DNA of 64,000 nucleotides from Amycolatopsis lurida. Lineage in GTDB: Bacteria; Actinomycetota; Actinomycetes; Mycobacteriales; Pseudonocardiaceae. The notes under the pieces are model-generated. The model did no database searches and had not been told where the DNA came from. It worked only from the letters and a program-made list of their open reading frames with translations. This document shows positions 16,444 to 25,378 of the stretch, piece after piece. The stretch is from the NCBI RefSeq assembly GCF_900105055.1, contig NZ_FNTA01000004.1:3565501-3629500 (forward strand), given 5' to 3'. How positions within the stretch are numbered: position 1 is the stretch's first letter; every line of letters starts with the position of its first letter. The translations under genes and the position numbers were made by a program.

Positions 16444-17652
16444 CCGAGTTGACGCGAAGGTGGCTTTGAGATCGAAGCCGTTGGCCTCCAGCGTCTCGAA
16501 CCGCGGCTCCGGATCCACGGCGAACAGGCGGCGCGCGGCGATGTGGTCCGGCGGCCGGTTCACCGACTCGACTCCGACGAGCACGCCGTCGCGGAACGAC
16601 AACACCGAGAACTTCCCGCCTTCCCGATCCCCGGTCACGACGGTCTTGTCCGCCCCGGTCAACAGCCCGGCGATCTGCAGTTTCGCGCCGAGCTGATCGG
16701 TCCAGAACCACGGCAGGCTCTCGTAGGGCGCGGGTTCACCGACGAGAACGGCCGCCACGGCCCGCGCCTGGTCGACGGCGTTCTGCACCGACTCCAGCCG
16801 GGTCGCCGTACCCGCCTGGACACACGGGAAGTTCGCGCAGTCCCCCACTGCCGAGATCTTCGGGTCGCTCGTACGCAGGTGTTCGTCGACGACGACGCCG
16901 TTCGCCACGGCGAGCCCCGCCTCTTCGGCGAGCCGTGTCCGCGGCACCACCCCGACCCCGACCAGCACCAGGTCGGCGAGCAGGCGGCTGCCGTCGCTCA
17001 GTTCCACCTCGGCCACCCGGCCGTCACCGTGCAACGCGGCGACCCCCGTGCCGAGCAGGACCGTGTGACCGGCCCCCTCGTGCAGAGCCGCGAAGTACGC
17101 CGAAACCTCGGGAGTCGCGACACGGGCCAGCAATCGGTCCTGCGCCTCCACGATCGTCACGGGCCGCCCGGCGTGCGCGGCGAATTCGAGCCCGATGAAG
17201 CCGCCACCGATCACCACCACGTTCTCCGCGCTTTCCAGCGCGGCACGCAACACATCGGCGTCATCCTTGGTGCGCAGGGTGAACACACCATCCAAAGTGG
17301 ACCCGGCGACCGGCAGAACGCGATTGTCCGCTCCTGTCGCGAGGACGAGATGGTCGTACCCGTGGGCGCTCCCGTCATCGAGCACCACCTGCGAGGCGTC
17401 GCGATTCACCGACGCGACACGGCCGGGGATCAGCTCGATGTCCTTCTCCCCGAAGAAGTCCTCGGGCCGCAAACGCAACTGGGCGTCGCCCGCGGTGCCG
17501 GCGAGGTAGCCCTTCGAAAGCGGAGGCCGCTGATACGGCAGGCCGGGTTCGTCACCGATCAGCACCACCCGGCCGTCGAACCCCTTGTCCCGCAGCGAGG
17601 TCGCCACTCCGAACCCGCTCTGCCCGGCCCCTACGACGAGGACGGTCTCCAT
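16438..17652 (-). CDS. FAD/NAD(P)-dependent ferredoxin reductase-type oxidoreductase
   Basis: A 404-residue flavoprotein of the ferredoxin/putidaredoxin reductase family. It has the FAD dinucleotide fold (VVGAGQSGFGVA, residues about 5-16), the conserved PYQRPPLSKGYL, the NAD(P) fold (VVIGGGFIGLEFA, about 145-157) and the C-terminal FAD motif SAVGDCA. It transfers electrons from NAD(P)H to a ferredoxin or P450 partner. No ferredoxin or P450 lies in this window. The start is ATG 17652 with GGAAGGAG upstream. It is followed closely by the Clp-N/HTH gene, whose palindrome separates them. Confidence 0.92.
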   Translation of the reverse strand: METVLVVGAGQSGFGVATSLRDKGFDGRVVLIGDEPGLPYQRPPLSKGYLAGTAGDAQLRLRPEDFFGEKDIELIPGRVASVNRDASQVVLDDGSAHGYDHLVLATGADNRVLPVAGSTLDGVFTLRTKDDADVLRAALESAENVVVIGGGFIGLEFAAHAGRPVTIVEAQDRLLARVATPEVSAYFAALHEGAGHTVLLGTGVAALHGDGRVAEVELSDGSRLLADLVLVGVGVVPRTRLAEEAGLAVANGVVVDEHLRTSDPKISAVGDCANFPCVQAGTATRLESVQNAVDQARAVAAVLVGEPAPYESLPWFWTDQLGAKLQIAGLLTGADKTVVTGDREGGKFSVLSFRDGVLVGVESVNRPPDHIAARRLFAVDPEPRFETLEANGFDLKATFASTRG

Positions 17653-17783
17653 CGGCGCTCCTTCCGTTGTGCCCGCTGTCCATTCAACACCGCTTCTTCG
17701 CAACGTGATCCTCACGCGGCGGACGCGCTACGGTCATGCCCGGCGAGTCCACTGCTTGTTCCCGCACGTGAGAAGGGGGCTCC

Positions 17784-19133
17784 ATGAGCAGGCCCGAGGT
17801 CCACCCGGTCGACGCCCGCCCGCCCTTGCCGAAGCTGACCTTGCTCGGCCTGCAGCACATGACGATCATGTACGCGGGCTCGGTGGCCGTCCCGCTCGTC
17901 GTGGGCAGCGCGCTGAAACTGGACACGGCGACGATCGCGTTGCTGGTCAACGCGGATCTGCTGGTCGCGGGCATCGCGACGCTGATACAGGCGGTCGGGA
18001 TCGGGAAGATCTTCGGCATCCGGCTGCCGGTGGTGGCGGGCGCGACGTTCACCGTGGTCAACCCGATGATCATGATCGCCTCCCAGTACGGCATGCAGGC
18101 CGTCTACGGCGCGATGATCGCGTCGGGTGTCTTCGGCCTGCTCATCGCGAAACCGTTCGCGAAGATGATCCGCTTCTTCCCGCCGCTGGTTTCGGGCACG
18201 CTGCTCATGGTCATCGGCGTTTCGCTCATCGACCCGGGCGTCGGCCTGATCGCCGGCCACGACACCGAATCGCCGGATTACGCGAAGCCCGCCAACATCG
18301 CGCTCGCGTTCGGCGTGATCGCGGTGATCGTCCTGTTCACCCGGGTCCTGCACGGGTTCGCGAGCCAGATCGGCCCGCTGCTGGCGCTGCTGATCGGTCT
18401 GGTCGCGGCCATCCCGATGGGCTTGGTGAGCTTCAAGGGGGTCGCCGACGCCGGCTGGTTCGGTCTCGCGTCGCCGTTCCACTTCGGCCCGCCGACCTTC
18501 CCGATCGCGGCCGTGCTCTCGATGTGCGTCGTGATGCTGGTGACCTACACCGAATCCACCGCGGACCTGGTCGCCGTCGGCGAGATCACCGGACGACCGG
18601 CGACGGATTCCGACCTCGCGCGCGGTCTCGCCACCGACGGCCTTTCGGCCATCCTCGGCGGCGCGATGAACTCGTTCCCGGACACCGCTTTCGCGCAGAA
18701 TGTCGGCCTCGTGCAGATGACCGGGGTGCGCAGCCGATGGGTGGTCGCGATGGCGGGTGGTTTGCTCGTGCTGATGGGTCTGGTGCCGAAGGTCGGCGCC
18801 TTCGTCGCGGCCGTGCCGGAGCCGGTGATCGGCGCGGTCGCGGTGGTCATGTTCGCGATGGTCGCCGCGGTCGGCGTGCAGAACCTGAAGAAGGTGGAGT
18901 TCTCCGGCAACCACAACACTTTCATCGTCGCGGTGTCGGTCGGGGTCGGGCTGCTGCCCGCGTTCGCCACGAACCGGTTCGGGAATTCGATCTTCTTCCA
19001 GCATTTCCCGGTGTGGCTTCAGACCATCTGCGGCAGCCCGATCACGGTCGCCGCGATCGTCGCCTTCACCCTCAACCTGCTGTTCAACCACCTCGGCAAA
19101 CGCCGGGACCCGGATCTACTGCAAGCGCCTTAA
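17784..19133 (+). CDS. NCS2 family nucleobase:cation symporter (xanthine/uric acid permease type)
   Basis: A 449-residue membrane transporter of the nucleobase-cation symporter-2 family, with about 12-14 transmembrane helices. The start LPKLTLLGLQHMTIMYAGSV, the PVVAGATFTVVNP element and the NCS2 signature around TYTESTADLVAVGEITGRP with the downstream NSFPDTAFAQNVGL block favour purine (xanthine or urate) over uracil transport. AGAAGGGGG precedes ATG 17784. Its stop overlaps the convergent gene by 4 nt. Confidence 0.92.
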   Translation: MSRPEVHPVDARPPLPKLTLLGLQHMTIMYAGSVAVPLVVGSALKLDTATIALLVNADLLVAGIATLIQAVGIGKIFGIRLPVVAGATFTVVNPMIMIASQYGMQAVYGAMIASGVFGLLIAKPFAKMIRFFPPLVSGTLLMVIGVSLIDPGVGLIAGHDTESPDYAKPANIALAFGVIAVIVLFTRVLHGFASQIGPLLALLIGLVAAIPMGLVSFKGVADAGWFGLASPFHFGPPTFPIAAVLSMCVVMLVTYTESTADLVAVGEITGRPATDSDLARGLATDGLSAILGGAMNSFPDTAFAQNVGLVQMTGVRSRWVVAMAGGLLVLMGLVPKVGAFVAAVPEPVIGAVAVVMFAMVAAVGVQNLKKVEFSGNHNTFIVAVSVGVGLLPAFATNRFGNSIFFQHFPVWLQTICGSPITVAAIVAFTLNLLFNHLGKRRDPDLLQAP

Positions 19134-19651
19134 CAGAAGAGCCACTTCGGCCACAGCTTGCACTCTTCGGTCGGCGTCGTCGAGGGCGGCGGCGGAGTCG
19201 GGTTGGGCGGCTGCGGCACGACGGTGGATCCGGTCGTCCTCGGCGGATCGGCGGGCTCGTTCGACGAAGGCGGCGTAGTGGGATCCGGGGAGTCGGACGT
19301 CGACGCGGCCGAACTCGACGTGCGGCGGCTGGACGACGTCCGGCTGGGCCGCGAGGAAGGCTCCCCCTCGCCGGTTTCGACCGTCTCGGTGGACGGGACC
19401 GCTGACGTCGCACCGGCTCCCCCGTTTTCCGAAGGCCGCTTCGGCATCTCGATGACGCTCATCTGGTGCGGCGCCGCGTTCGGTTCCGGGTCCGAATCGA
19501 ACCCGACGAGAACAGCGGCCGTGCCGCAGGCGACGACCACGGCGATCACCACCGCGACAACTCTCCAGCGTGACTTTGCCCGTGACTCCTCGTGGTCGTC
19601 CCAGCCCTCGCGAATAAGCAGGTCGGCGACCGAAACGTCGTCGTCATCCAC
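19130..19651 (-). CDS. Single-pass membrane protein with Pro/Ser/Thr-rich tail
   Basis: A 173-residue protein with an acidic cytoplasmic N terminus (MDDDDVSVADLLIREGWDDH), one transmembrane helix (about residues 29-51) and a long low-complexity Ser/Pro/Thr extracytoplasmic region. It ends in CKLWPKWLFC, where two cysteines eight residues apart could form a disulfide. The layout resembles wall-spanning linkers and stalks in actinomycetes. No enzymatic domain is seen. Confidence 0.75.
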   Translation of the reverse strand: MDDDDVSVADLLIREGWDDHEESRAKSRWRVVAVVIAVVVACGTAAVLVGFDSDPEPNAAPHQMSVIEMPKRPSENGGAGATSAVPSTETVETGEGEPSSRPSRTSSSRRTSSSAASTSDSPDPTTPPSSNEPADPPRTTGSTVVPQPPNPTPPPPSTTPTEECKLWPKWLFC

Positions 19652-19714
19652 CAGCTGAAACCTTTCACACCGGGAACGAGCGAAGAGTAGTTTTACCGCA
19701 ACTCACCGCCGAAT

Positions 19715-19743
19715 GGGTGAAGTTAACCAAAAATTATTCACCC
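19715..19743. promoter_or_regulatory. AT-rich promoter patch with GGGTGAA/TTCACCC inverted repeat
   Basis: Between the divergent genes at 19651 and 19898, GGGTGAA (19715-19721) and TTCACCC (19737-19743) flank an unusually AT-rich 15-nt centre. This is a likely promoter or operator region; the assigned gene is uncertain. Confidence 0.35.
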
Positions 19744-19897
19744 GATGGAACACGCCAGCGTAGGCCAGTCACACAGCGTGCATCCGTCCGCTTCCGCTCA
19801 TCTCGGCCGTGACCGACCTTCGGTTCGCGTATACAGCGCCCCCCGCGGGTGGTGTAATCGACGGTGCCAGCACCGGAAGAGGGGATTCGGACGGATC

Positions 19898-22675
19898 ATG
19901 GAGGCTGACGCCCTCGCCGTGCCCGGAGCCGGGAATTCCGGTCACCCGGCAGGCGCCCCGCTCGGAAACGGGCCGGTCGGCGATCTCGGCCTCGCGGGCG
20001 ACCACGCCGCCATCTGGTCGTACGACTTCGAGCACGAGACCCTGTCCTGGCTGCCAGGACTGGAGAACCTGCTGGGTGGAGGCGTCCTCACCGAAGCCGA
20101 GATCGAGTCGAGGCTCGCCGATCTGGTGGCCCCGCTGACCTCCGGCACCCGCACTTCCCCGCCATGGCGCGAATTCGAACTCGAGCAGTCGTTCCGGAAC
20201 CCGGCGGACGAGGTCCGCTGGGTCCGGCTGCGTGCGCGCACCATCGGTGACGACAACGGCTCGACGGGCCTGCTCGGCATCGCCACCGACGTGACCGACA
20301 TCCGCGAGAACCGGCAAGCCCTCGAAGACCTCACTGACCGTTACCGGCTTCTGGTGGAACTCAGCCCCGACGCGGTCTGCGTCCACGAAGCCGGCGTTGT
20401 CACGTACGTCAACCGAGCGGCCGTCACCGCGCTCGGAGCGTCTTCGACCGCCGAGCTGATCGGGCGGCCGATCATGGACTTCGTCGCCGACGAGTCGCTC
20501 CCGGCCCTGCTGGACAGGATCGCGTCGCTCCACCGCCAAGGCGCGTCGACCGACCCCGCCGACACCGTCATGCTCCGCCTCGACGGCACGAAGTACCTGG
20601 TCCAGAGCATCTCGGTGCGCACGACGTGGGAAGGCAGGCCCGCGTTCCAAGTCATCATGCGTGACATCAGCGCGCAGAAGGCCGCCGAAGCGACCCTGCG
20701 CTACCAGGCCGCGCTGATCAGCCATGTCAGCGACGCGATCATCGCGACCAGCGGCACCGGTGTGGTGACCAGCTGGAACCCCGCCGCCGAGAACGTCTAC
20801 GGCTGGACGGCCGGCGAGGCGATCGGCGGAACGGTCAGCGAGCTCGTCGGCGCCGAGCTGGACCCGGAAACGGTGCTGCGCAGGGGCGGCGTCATGCGGA
20901 CGACCCACCGCCATCGCAACGGCTCGACATTGGCCATCCGCATCTCGGCCGCGGAGATGAACGACGGGTTCGTCCTGGTCTGCGCCGACGAAACGGCCCG
21001 GCGGCGCGCCGAACAGCACTACAGCACGGTGGTCGCGTCCCTGGACGAGGGCGTGGTCGTGATCGGCCCCGGCGGTCTCATCGAATCGGCCAACCCCGCG
21101 GCGTGCCGGATCATCGGCGTCGGCCACGACGACCTCATCGGCGTCCCGTGCGTGACACTGGAGCTGTACGACGAGCAGGGCCGGATCCCGCCCGCCCGGA
21201 TGCCGTCGGTGATCACCCGGCGCACCGGGGCCACGCTGACCGGTCTCGTGCTGCGGTTGCGCAGGCCCGCCGGCGACGACGTCTGGATCTCGCTGACGTC
21301 GCGGCTGCTGACCCCGGAAGACCCGTCGGCCCAGGCGGTGGTCGCCTCGTTCACCGACATCACCGAACGCCGCGCCATCGGCGAACGGCTCGCCCACGAG
21401 GCGACGCACGACCCGCTCACCGAACTCGCGAACCGGACGCTGGTGCTGGACAGCCTCGCCGAGGCGCTGTCCGGCGCCGGCCGTGCCGAGCTGACCACGC
21501 TGCTGTTCATCGATCTCGACAAGTTCAAGGTGATCAACGATTCCCTCGGGCATTCGGTCGGGGACAAGGTGCTCCGCATCGCGGGCGAACGGCTGCGCCG
21601 GGGGATCGGCGAGAACGATCTCGTCGGCAGGCTCGGCGGCGACGAATTCGTCGTCGTGACCGCGGAAATCACCGAGCCGCACGAGATCAAGGCGCTGGCC
21701 GAGCATCTGCGCGAAGCGCTGACCGAACCGATCACCGTCAACGGCAGGCAGCTGCACATCGACGCCAGCATCGGCATCGTCACCGCGGCCAACGACGACA
21801 CCCGGACCGCCGAAGACCTCCTGCGCGACGCGGATGTCGCGATGTACCAAGCGAAAACGCTCGGCCGGGCGCGCTACGAGTTCTTCGACGTCGAGCTGCG
21901 CGAGCGGATGCAGCGGCGGCTCCGCATGGAACAGGACCTGCGCGACGCGCTGCAGAACGAGGAACTCTGGACGGCGTACCAGCCGGTCGTGGACATCGAA
22001 TCCGGCGAGATGGTCGCCGTGGAAGCGTTGCTGCGCTGGAAACATCCGGCGCACGGCACGATCTCGCCCGCCGAGTTCATCCCGCTCGCCGAGGAAAGCG
22101 ACCTGATCAACCTGATCGGCAAGTACGTCCTGCGCACCACCACCCGCGAGATCGCCAGACGGCGCGAGCAACTCGGCATCGACCTCAACCTCAAGGTCAA
22201 CCTCTCGGCCCGGCAGCTGGACGACCCGCATCTGGTCGCCGGCGTGCAGGACGCGCTGAAGACCACCGGGCTCCCGCCGCACGCGCTGACCCTGGAGGTC
22301 ACCGAGAGCGCGCTGATGCGGGACCAGGCCGCGGCCGCCGAAGTCCTGTCGTCGTTGCGCGATCTCGGTGTCTCACTGGCGATCGACGACTTCGGCACCG
22401 GCTACTCGTCACTCGCCCAGCTGCAACGGCTCCCCTTGGATACGCTCAAGATCGACCGCACCTTCGTCACCGGCATCGCGGAATCACGCGACGCGGCGGC
22501 GATCGTCAAGAGCATCATCGCGATGGCGCACGCGGTCGACCTGATCGTCGTCGCCGAAGGCGTCGAAGACGAACAGCAGCTCGCGATCCTGCGCGAGCTG
22601 CGTTGTGACCAGGCGCAGGGCTTCCATCTCGGTCGCCCCGCGCCGCCGGACGAACTTTTCGGAGCCTTGGGATGA
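19898..22675 (+). CDS. PAS-PAS-PAS-PAS-GGDEF-EAL cyclic-di-GMP turnover protein
   Basis: A 925-residue cytoplasmic sensor enzyme with four PAS-like domains (about residues 25-130, 145-260, 270-370 and 378-490), a GGDEF domain (about 495-655) and an EAL domain (about 665-915). The GGDEF motif RLGGDEFVVV near residue 580 is intact. The EAL motif EALLRW near 709, plus EVTESALM, DDFGTGYSSL and EGVED, keep the metal and catalytic residues. So both c-di-GMP synthesis and hydrolysis are possible. There is no membrane segment or signal peptide. ATG 19898 is chosen because the upstream extension is low-quality. It overlaps the GNAT gene by ATGA. Confidence 0.93.
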   Translation: MEADALAVPGAGNSGHPAGAPLGNGPVGDLGLAGDHAAIWSYDFEHETLSWLPGLENLLGGGVLTEAEIESRLADLVAPLTSGTRTSPPWREFELEQSFRNPADEVRWVRLRARTIGDDNGSTGLLGIATDVTDIRENRQALEDLTDRYRLLVELSPDAVCVHEAGVVTYVNRAAVTALGASSTAELIGRPIMDFVADESLPALLDRIASLHRQGASTDPADTVMLRLDGTKYLVQSISVRTTWEGRPAFQVIMRDISAQKAAEATLRYQAALISHVSDAIIATSGTGVVTSWNPAAENVYGWTAGEAIGGTVSELVGAELDPETVLRRGGVMRTTHRHRNGSTLAIRISAAEMNDGFVLVCADETARRRAEQHYSTVVASLDEGVVVIGPGGLIESANPAACRIIGVGHDDLIGVPCVTLELYDEQGRIPPARMPSVITRRTGATLTGLVLRLRRPAGDDVWISLTSRLLTPEDPSAQAVVASFTDITERRAIGERLAHEATHDPLTELANRTLVLDSLAEALSGAGRAELTTLLFIDLDKFKVINDSLGHSVGDKVLRIAGERLRRGIGENDLVGRLGGDEFVVVTAEITEPHEIKALAEHLREALTEPITVNGRQLHIDASIGIVTAANDDTRTAEDLLRDADVAMYQAKTLGRARYEFFDVELRERMQRRLRMEQDLRDALQNEELWTAYQPVVDIESGEMVAVEALLRWKHPAHGTISPAEFIPLAEESDLINLIGKYVLRTTTREIARRREQLGIDLNLKVNLSARQLDDPHLVAGVQDALKTTGLPPHALTLEVTESALMRDQAAAAEVLSSLRDLGVSLAIDDFGTGYSSLAQLQRLPLDTLKIDRTFVTGIAESRDAAAIVKSIIAMAHAVDLIVVAEGVEDEQQLAILRELRCDQAQGFHLGRPAPPDELFGALG

Positions 22676-22971
22676 GTGTCGAGATCAAAGCCGGAAAAGA
22701 CCGCTACGACATCGTGGTGGACGGGAAAGTCGCCGGGTTCCTGGATACCCGTACTCGCCCGGACGCGATCCTGTTCCTGCACACCGAGATCTCGGACGAT
22801 TTCGCGGGACAGGGCTTGGCTGGCAAGCTCGTGACCGCGGCGCTCGACGACGTCCGGGCGCAGGGCAGGTCCGTCCTGCCCTACTGCCCGTACGTGCGCT
22901 CGTTCATCGCGAAACACCGCGAGTACGAGGATCTCGTCCCCGAGGACAAGCGCGCCGAATTCGAACTCTGA
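22672..22971 (+). CDS. Small GNAT-type N-acetyltransferase (YidJ-like)
   Basis: A 99-residue minimal GNAT-fold protein. It has LFLHTEISDDFAGQGLAGKLV, where the R/Q-x-x-G-x-G/A acetyl-CoA loop reads GQGLAGK, and the family-typical VLPYCPYVRSFIAKH segment. Small proteins of this family are stand-alone acetyltransferases of uncertain substrate. The start ATG overlaps the stop of the GGDEF-EAL gene, so it is translationally coupled to a c-di-GMP enzyme, which is an uncommon pairing. It converges on the NAT gene with a 3-nt gap. Confidence 0.85.
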   Translation: MSVEIKAGKDRYDIVVDGKVAGFLDTRTRPDAILFLHTEISDDFAGQGLAGKLVTAALDDVRAQGRSVLPYCPYVRSFIAKHREYEDLVPEDKRAEFEL

Positions 22972-22974
22972 GGC

Positions 22975-23796
22975 TCAGCCCGGATAGATCGCCAGCAGCT
23001 TCGCGAGCTCGTCCTCGGTGAGGACGACGTCCAGTTCGCGCAGCGTCGCGTCGAGCCGCTCGGACGGGATCGTGGTGGTCTCCTTGGTCCCGTCCGGGCG
23101 TTCGACGATGAACTCCTCGCCGACCAGTTTGCGGCTGAGTCCTTCCTCCAGCCGCATGACCACCAGCTGCCCGGTGAACGGCGACCGCGGATGCGTCGAC
23201 GTGTAGTGGTGGTAGACCTCGTAGTCGATCCGGTGCATCGGCGTGAGCGTGAAGGCATGCAGGTCGGTCCAGTCGTCGCCCTCCTTCTTCTGCAGGCGCC
23301 ACCAGTCGCCGTCGGCGACGAGCCGGTGCGGCCAGCCCGCCTGATCCACCACGGCGCCGTCGACCAGCGGCATCGGCACCAGCATCCCGGCGCCGAAGCC
23401 GACGTCGACCAGGTGCGGGACGCCGTCCGCCTCGACCACGAGCGTCATATGCGTGTACGGCCCGTTCTTCTGCGGCTGCACCCGCGCGACCAGGCGGCGT
23501 ACGGGGTAGCCGAGCTGCTCGGCGGCCGCGGCGAAAAGGCTTCCGTGCTCGTAGCAGTAGCCGCCGCGATGACGGTGGACGAGTTTGCCGATCACGTCTT
23601 CGAGCGCGATTCCCTTGTGCTGCCCCAAAAGGACGTCGACGTTCTCGAACGGGACGGCCAGGATGTGTGCCTTCGCCAGCTCACGCAGCGCGGCGGCGGA
23701 AGGTTTCGCGCGATCCTGGCCGATCCGGCCGAGGTAGGTGTCGAGGTCGAGGGCGTCGACGGTCCATTCGTCGACCTGCTCAGGTGCGATTGTCAT
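22975..23796 (-). CDS. nat: Arylamine N-acetyltransferase
   Basis: A 273-residue enzyme that transfers acetyl (or propionyl) from CoA to arylamines and hydrazines. The Cys-His-Asp triad is visible as Cys81 in RGGYCYEH, His116 in YTHMTLVV and Asp131 in DVGFG. Length matches bacterial NATs. In mycobacteria NAT is tied to sterol catabolism genes, but no such neighbours are present here. ATG 23796 starts the gene. Confidence 0.93.
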   Translation of the reverse strand: MTIAPEQVDEWTVDALDLDTYLGRIGQDRAKPSAAALRELAKAHILAVPFENVDVLLGQHKGIALEDVIGKLVHRHRGGYCYEHGSLFAAAAEQLGYPVRRLVARVQPQKNGPYTHMTLVVEADGVPHLVDVGFGAGMLVPMPLVDGAVVDQAGWPHRLVADGDWWRLQKKEGDDWTDLHAFTLTPMHRIDYEVYHHYTSTHPRSPFTGQLVVMRLEEGLSRKLVGEEFIVERPDGTKETTTIPSERLDATLRELDVVLTEDELAKLLAIYPG

Positions 23797-23953
23797 GCTC
23801 CGACATTGACACCTCCACCTAACTCGAAGTCAATATCGGCCAACTGGTAACTGGCAACGGCCACCGACTTTCGTCACTTCCACGAACGAGTGACGATTGG
23901 CCACCCTTCCGGAGTGAGCCGGTGAAACACACCGGTGTGGAAGGAGAAAGCAG

Positions 23954-24733
23954 ATGAGGACTCGTTCCCTCGTCGCCGGTCTGCTGACCGGAGCGGCCGC
24001 CGTACTCGGGTTGGCGATGCCGGCTTCCGCCGCCGAACCGCCCTCGGGCGTTCAGCCGCTGATCGTGGGTGGTGTGGACGCGACCGAGACCTACAGCTTC
24101 ATGGCGTCCATGCAGACCAAGAGCGGTGATCACAACTGCGGCGCGTCGCTGATCGCGCCGGAGTGGCTGGTGACCGCCGCGCACTGCGTCGAGGGCGAGC
24201 AGCCGTCGAACTGGCAGTACCGCATCAACACCACCGACCACACCAAGGGCGGCGAGGTCGCCGAGGTGGACAAGTTCGTGGTCCACGAGAAGTACGACGG
24301 CTCGGGCCCGTACGACATCGCCCTGGTGCACCTGACCAAGCCCGCGGAGGCGGCGCCGATCGAGATCGGCCAATCGCCGGCGGCGGGCACCGACGTGCGC
24401 GAGATCGGCTGGGGGCTGACCTGTCCGACGCGCGGCTGCGGTGAAGCACCCGTGATTCTCCAGCAGCTCGACACCAAGGTCGCCGAAGACTCCGGGTGCT
24501 CCGGCTCCGGTGCCTACGACGCGCAGACCGAGCTGTGCATGGACAACCAGGGCGGCAAGGCGAGCGCCTGCTACGGCGACTCGGGCGGCCCGGCCGTGGT
24601 GAAGTCGGGCGACAAGTGGACCCTGGTCGGCGCCACCAGCCGCGGCCAGACCGCGAGCTGCCCGGAGATGCCGGGCATCTACACCGACGTGACCGCGTTC
24701 GGCGACTGGGTCAAGCAGCAGACCGGTAAATAG
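23954..24733 (+). CDS. Secreted S1-family (chymotrypsin-like) serine protease
   Basis: A 259-residue exported protease. There is a signal peptide (about residues 1-27, ending AMPASAA) and a short propeptide before the mature-type N terminus IVGGVDA. The triad is His77 (TAAHC), Asp121 (DIAL) and Ser210 (GDSGGP). The residue six before Ser210 is Ser204 rather than Asp, so the S1 pocket looks chymotrypsin-like or broad rather than trypsin-like. Six mature cysteines fit the family disulfides. A CGTCACT/AGTGACG inverted repeat (23872-23895) lies in the promoter region. A strong hairpin follows the stop. Confidence 0.92.
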   Translation: MRTRSLVAGLLTGAAAVLGLAMPASAAEPPSGVQPLIVGGVDATETYSFMASMQTKSGDHNCGASLIAPEWLVTAAHCVEGEQPSNWQYRINTTDHTKGGEVAEVDKFVVHEKYDGSGPYDIALVHLTKPAEAAPIEIGQSPAAGTDVREIGWGLTCPTRGCGEAPVILQQLDTKVAEDSGCSGSGAYDAQTELCMDNQGGKASACYGDSGGPAVVKSGDKWTLVGATSRGQTASCPEMPGIYTDVTAFGDWVKQQTGK

Positions 24734-24749
24734 ACACCGAGTCCCGCGA

Positions 24750-24796
24750 CGCGCGGTGGCGCCCGATGCTCCTGCGACATCGGCCGCCACCGCGCG
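24750..24796 (+). terminator. Hairpin after the protease gene
   Basis: Perfect 12-bp arms CGCGCGGTGGCG and CGCCACCGCGCG are separated by 23 nt, 17 nt after the protease stop. There is no clear T tract. Confidence 0.6.
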
Positions 24797-24821
24797 GTTG
24801 CGTGAATCCGCCCCAGGCATG

Positions 24822-24853
24822 AAAAAACCGCCTCGATGTGCATCGAGGCGGTT
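24822..24853 (-). terminator. Rho-independent terminator of the tRNA operon
   Basis: On the minus strand AACCGCCTCGATG pairs perfectly with CATCGAGGCGGTT across a 2-nt loop (effectively 4 nt), immediately followed by a run of six T residues. It lies 11 nt beyond the tRNA-Phe gene and is a textbook intrinsic terminator. Confidence 0.88.
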
Positions 24854-24863
24854 CTGAGAGCGG

Positions 24864-24937
24864 TGGCCAGGGCCGGGGTCGAACCGGCGACCTTCCGCTT
24901 TTCAGGCGGACGCTCGTACCAACTGAGCTACCTGGCC
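24864..24937 (-). tRNA. tRNA-Phe (GAA)
   Basis: A 74-nt cloverleaf. The acceptor arms GGCCAGG and CCTGGCC pair, the anticodon stem TCCGC/GCGGA encloses CTGAAAA (anticodon GAA), and the T arm contains GGTTCGACCCC. CCA is not encoded. It is the third and last gene of the Glu-Asp-Phe operon. Confidence 0.95.
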
Positions 24938-24968
24938 GGGAACGCCGGCAAGGAGCCGAACGATCTTG

Positions 24969-25042
24969 CGACCCTGACGGGACTCGAACCCGCGACCTTC
25001 GCCGTGACAGGGCGACGCGCTAACCAACTGCGCCACAGGGCC
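24969..25042 (-). tRNA. tRNA-Asp (GTC)
   Basis: A 74-nt cloverleaf with acceptor arms GGCCCTG/CAGGGTC, anticodon stem TCGCC/GGCGA around CTGTCAC (anticodon GTC), and T-loop GGTTCGAGTCC. CCA is not encoded. It lies between tRNA-Glu and tRNA-Phe in one operon. Confidence 0.95.
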
Positions 25043-25070
25043 TTGCATACTGCTTTGTAACTGTACTGCG

Positions 25071-25143
25071 TACTCCCAACGGGATTCGAACCCGCGTTGC
25101 CGCCTTGAAAGGGCGGAGTCCTAGGCCGCTGGACGATGGGAGC
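25071..25143 (-). tRNA. tRNA-Glu (TTC)
   Basis: A 73-nt cloverleaf with the anticodon stem CCGCC/GGCGG around CTTTCAA (anticodon TTC) and the T-loop GGTTCGAATCC. The D arm TCGTCCAGCGGCCTAGGA is typical of glutamate tRNAs. It is the first gene of the Glu-Asp-Phe cluster. Confidence 0.95.
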
Positions 25144-25204
25144 CCGGTTCGGTTTCGGCGAACCGACCGACCCGCGCTCTCCGGTGTCCCCGGGAGCGAA
25201 CATA

Positions 25205-25210
25205 ACTATA
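25205..25210 (-). promoter_or_regulatory. -10 element of the tRNA operon promoter
   Basis: TATAGT reads on the minus strand 62 nt upstream of tRNA-Glu within an AT-rich patch. No strong -35 hexamer is visible at 17 bp. The patch is the only good -10 match upstream of the tRNA cluster. Confidence 0.45.
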
Positions 25211-25297
25211 GGACACCCCCGATTCCGCTTCCGCACAGGGGGTCCCTTAGTTGTTCACAGGGCTGGGACCTGCGAGAACGCGGTGCCTTCAGGATAT

Positions 25298-25365
25298 CAG
25301 GCCCGAGTGGCCACCCGGGCCTGAAACGAAGCCCGGCCGCGCGGCACACCTCCGCGCGACCGGGC
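25298..25365 (-). terminator. Two tandem hairpins downstream of the 85-aa gene
   Basis: The first stem is CAGGCCCG/CGGGCCTG (25298-25323). The second is GCCCGGCCGCGCGG (25331-25344) with CCGCGCG-A-CCGGGC (25352-25365), a 14-bp arm with one mismatch. Both lie just after the stop of the minus-strand gene at 25379. Confidence 0.55.
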
Positions 25366-25378
25366 CCCGTGAACGAAC

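Noticed and set aside
17712..19091. 459-codon frame antisense to the NCS2 permease
   Set aside because: It is extremely His/Arg/Asp-rich, a typical antisense image of a membrane protein gene.
19769..22282. Very long antisense frame (837 codons) over the GGDEF-EAL gene
   Set aside because: It lies antisense to a gene with intact enzymatic motifs, has Arg/Gly/Pro-rich composition without family motifs, and is a frequent artefact of high-GC third positions.
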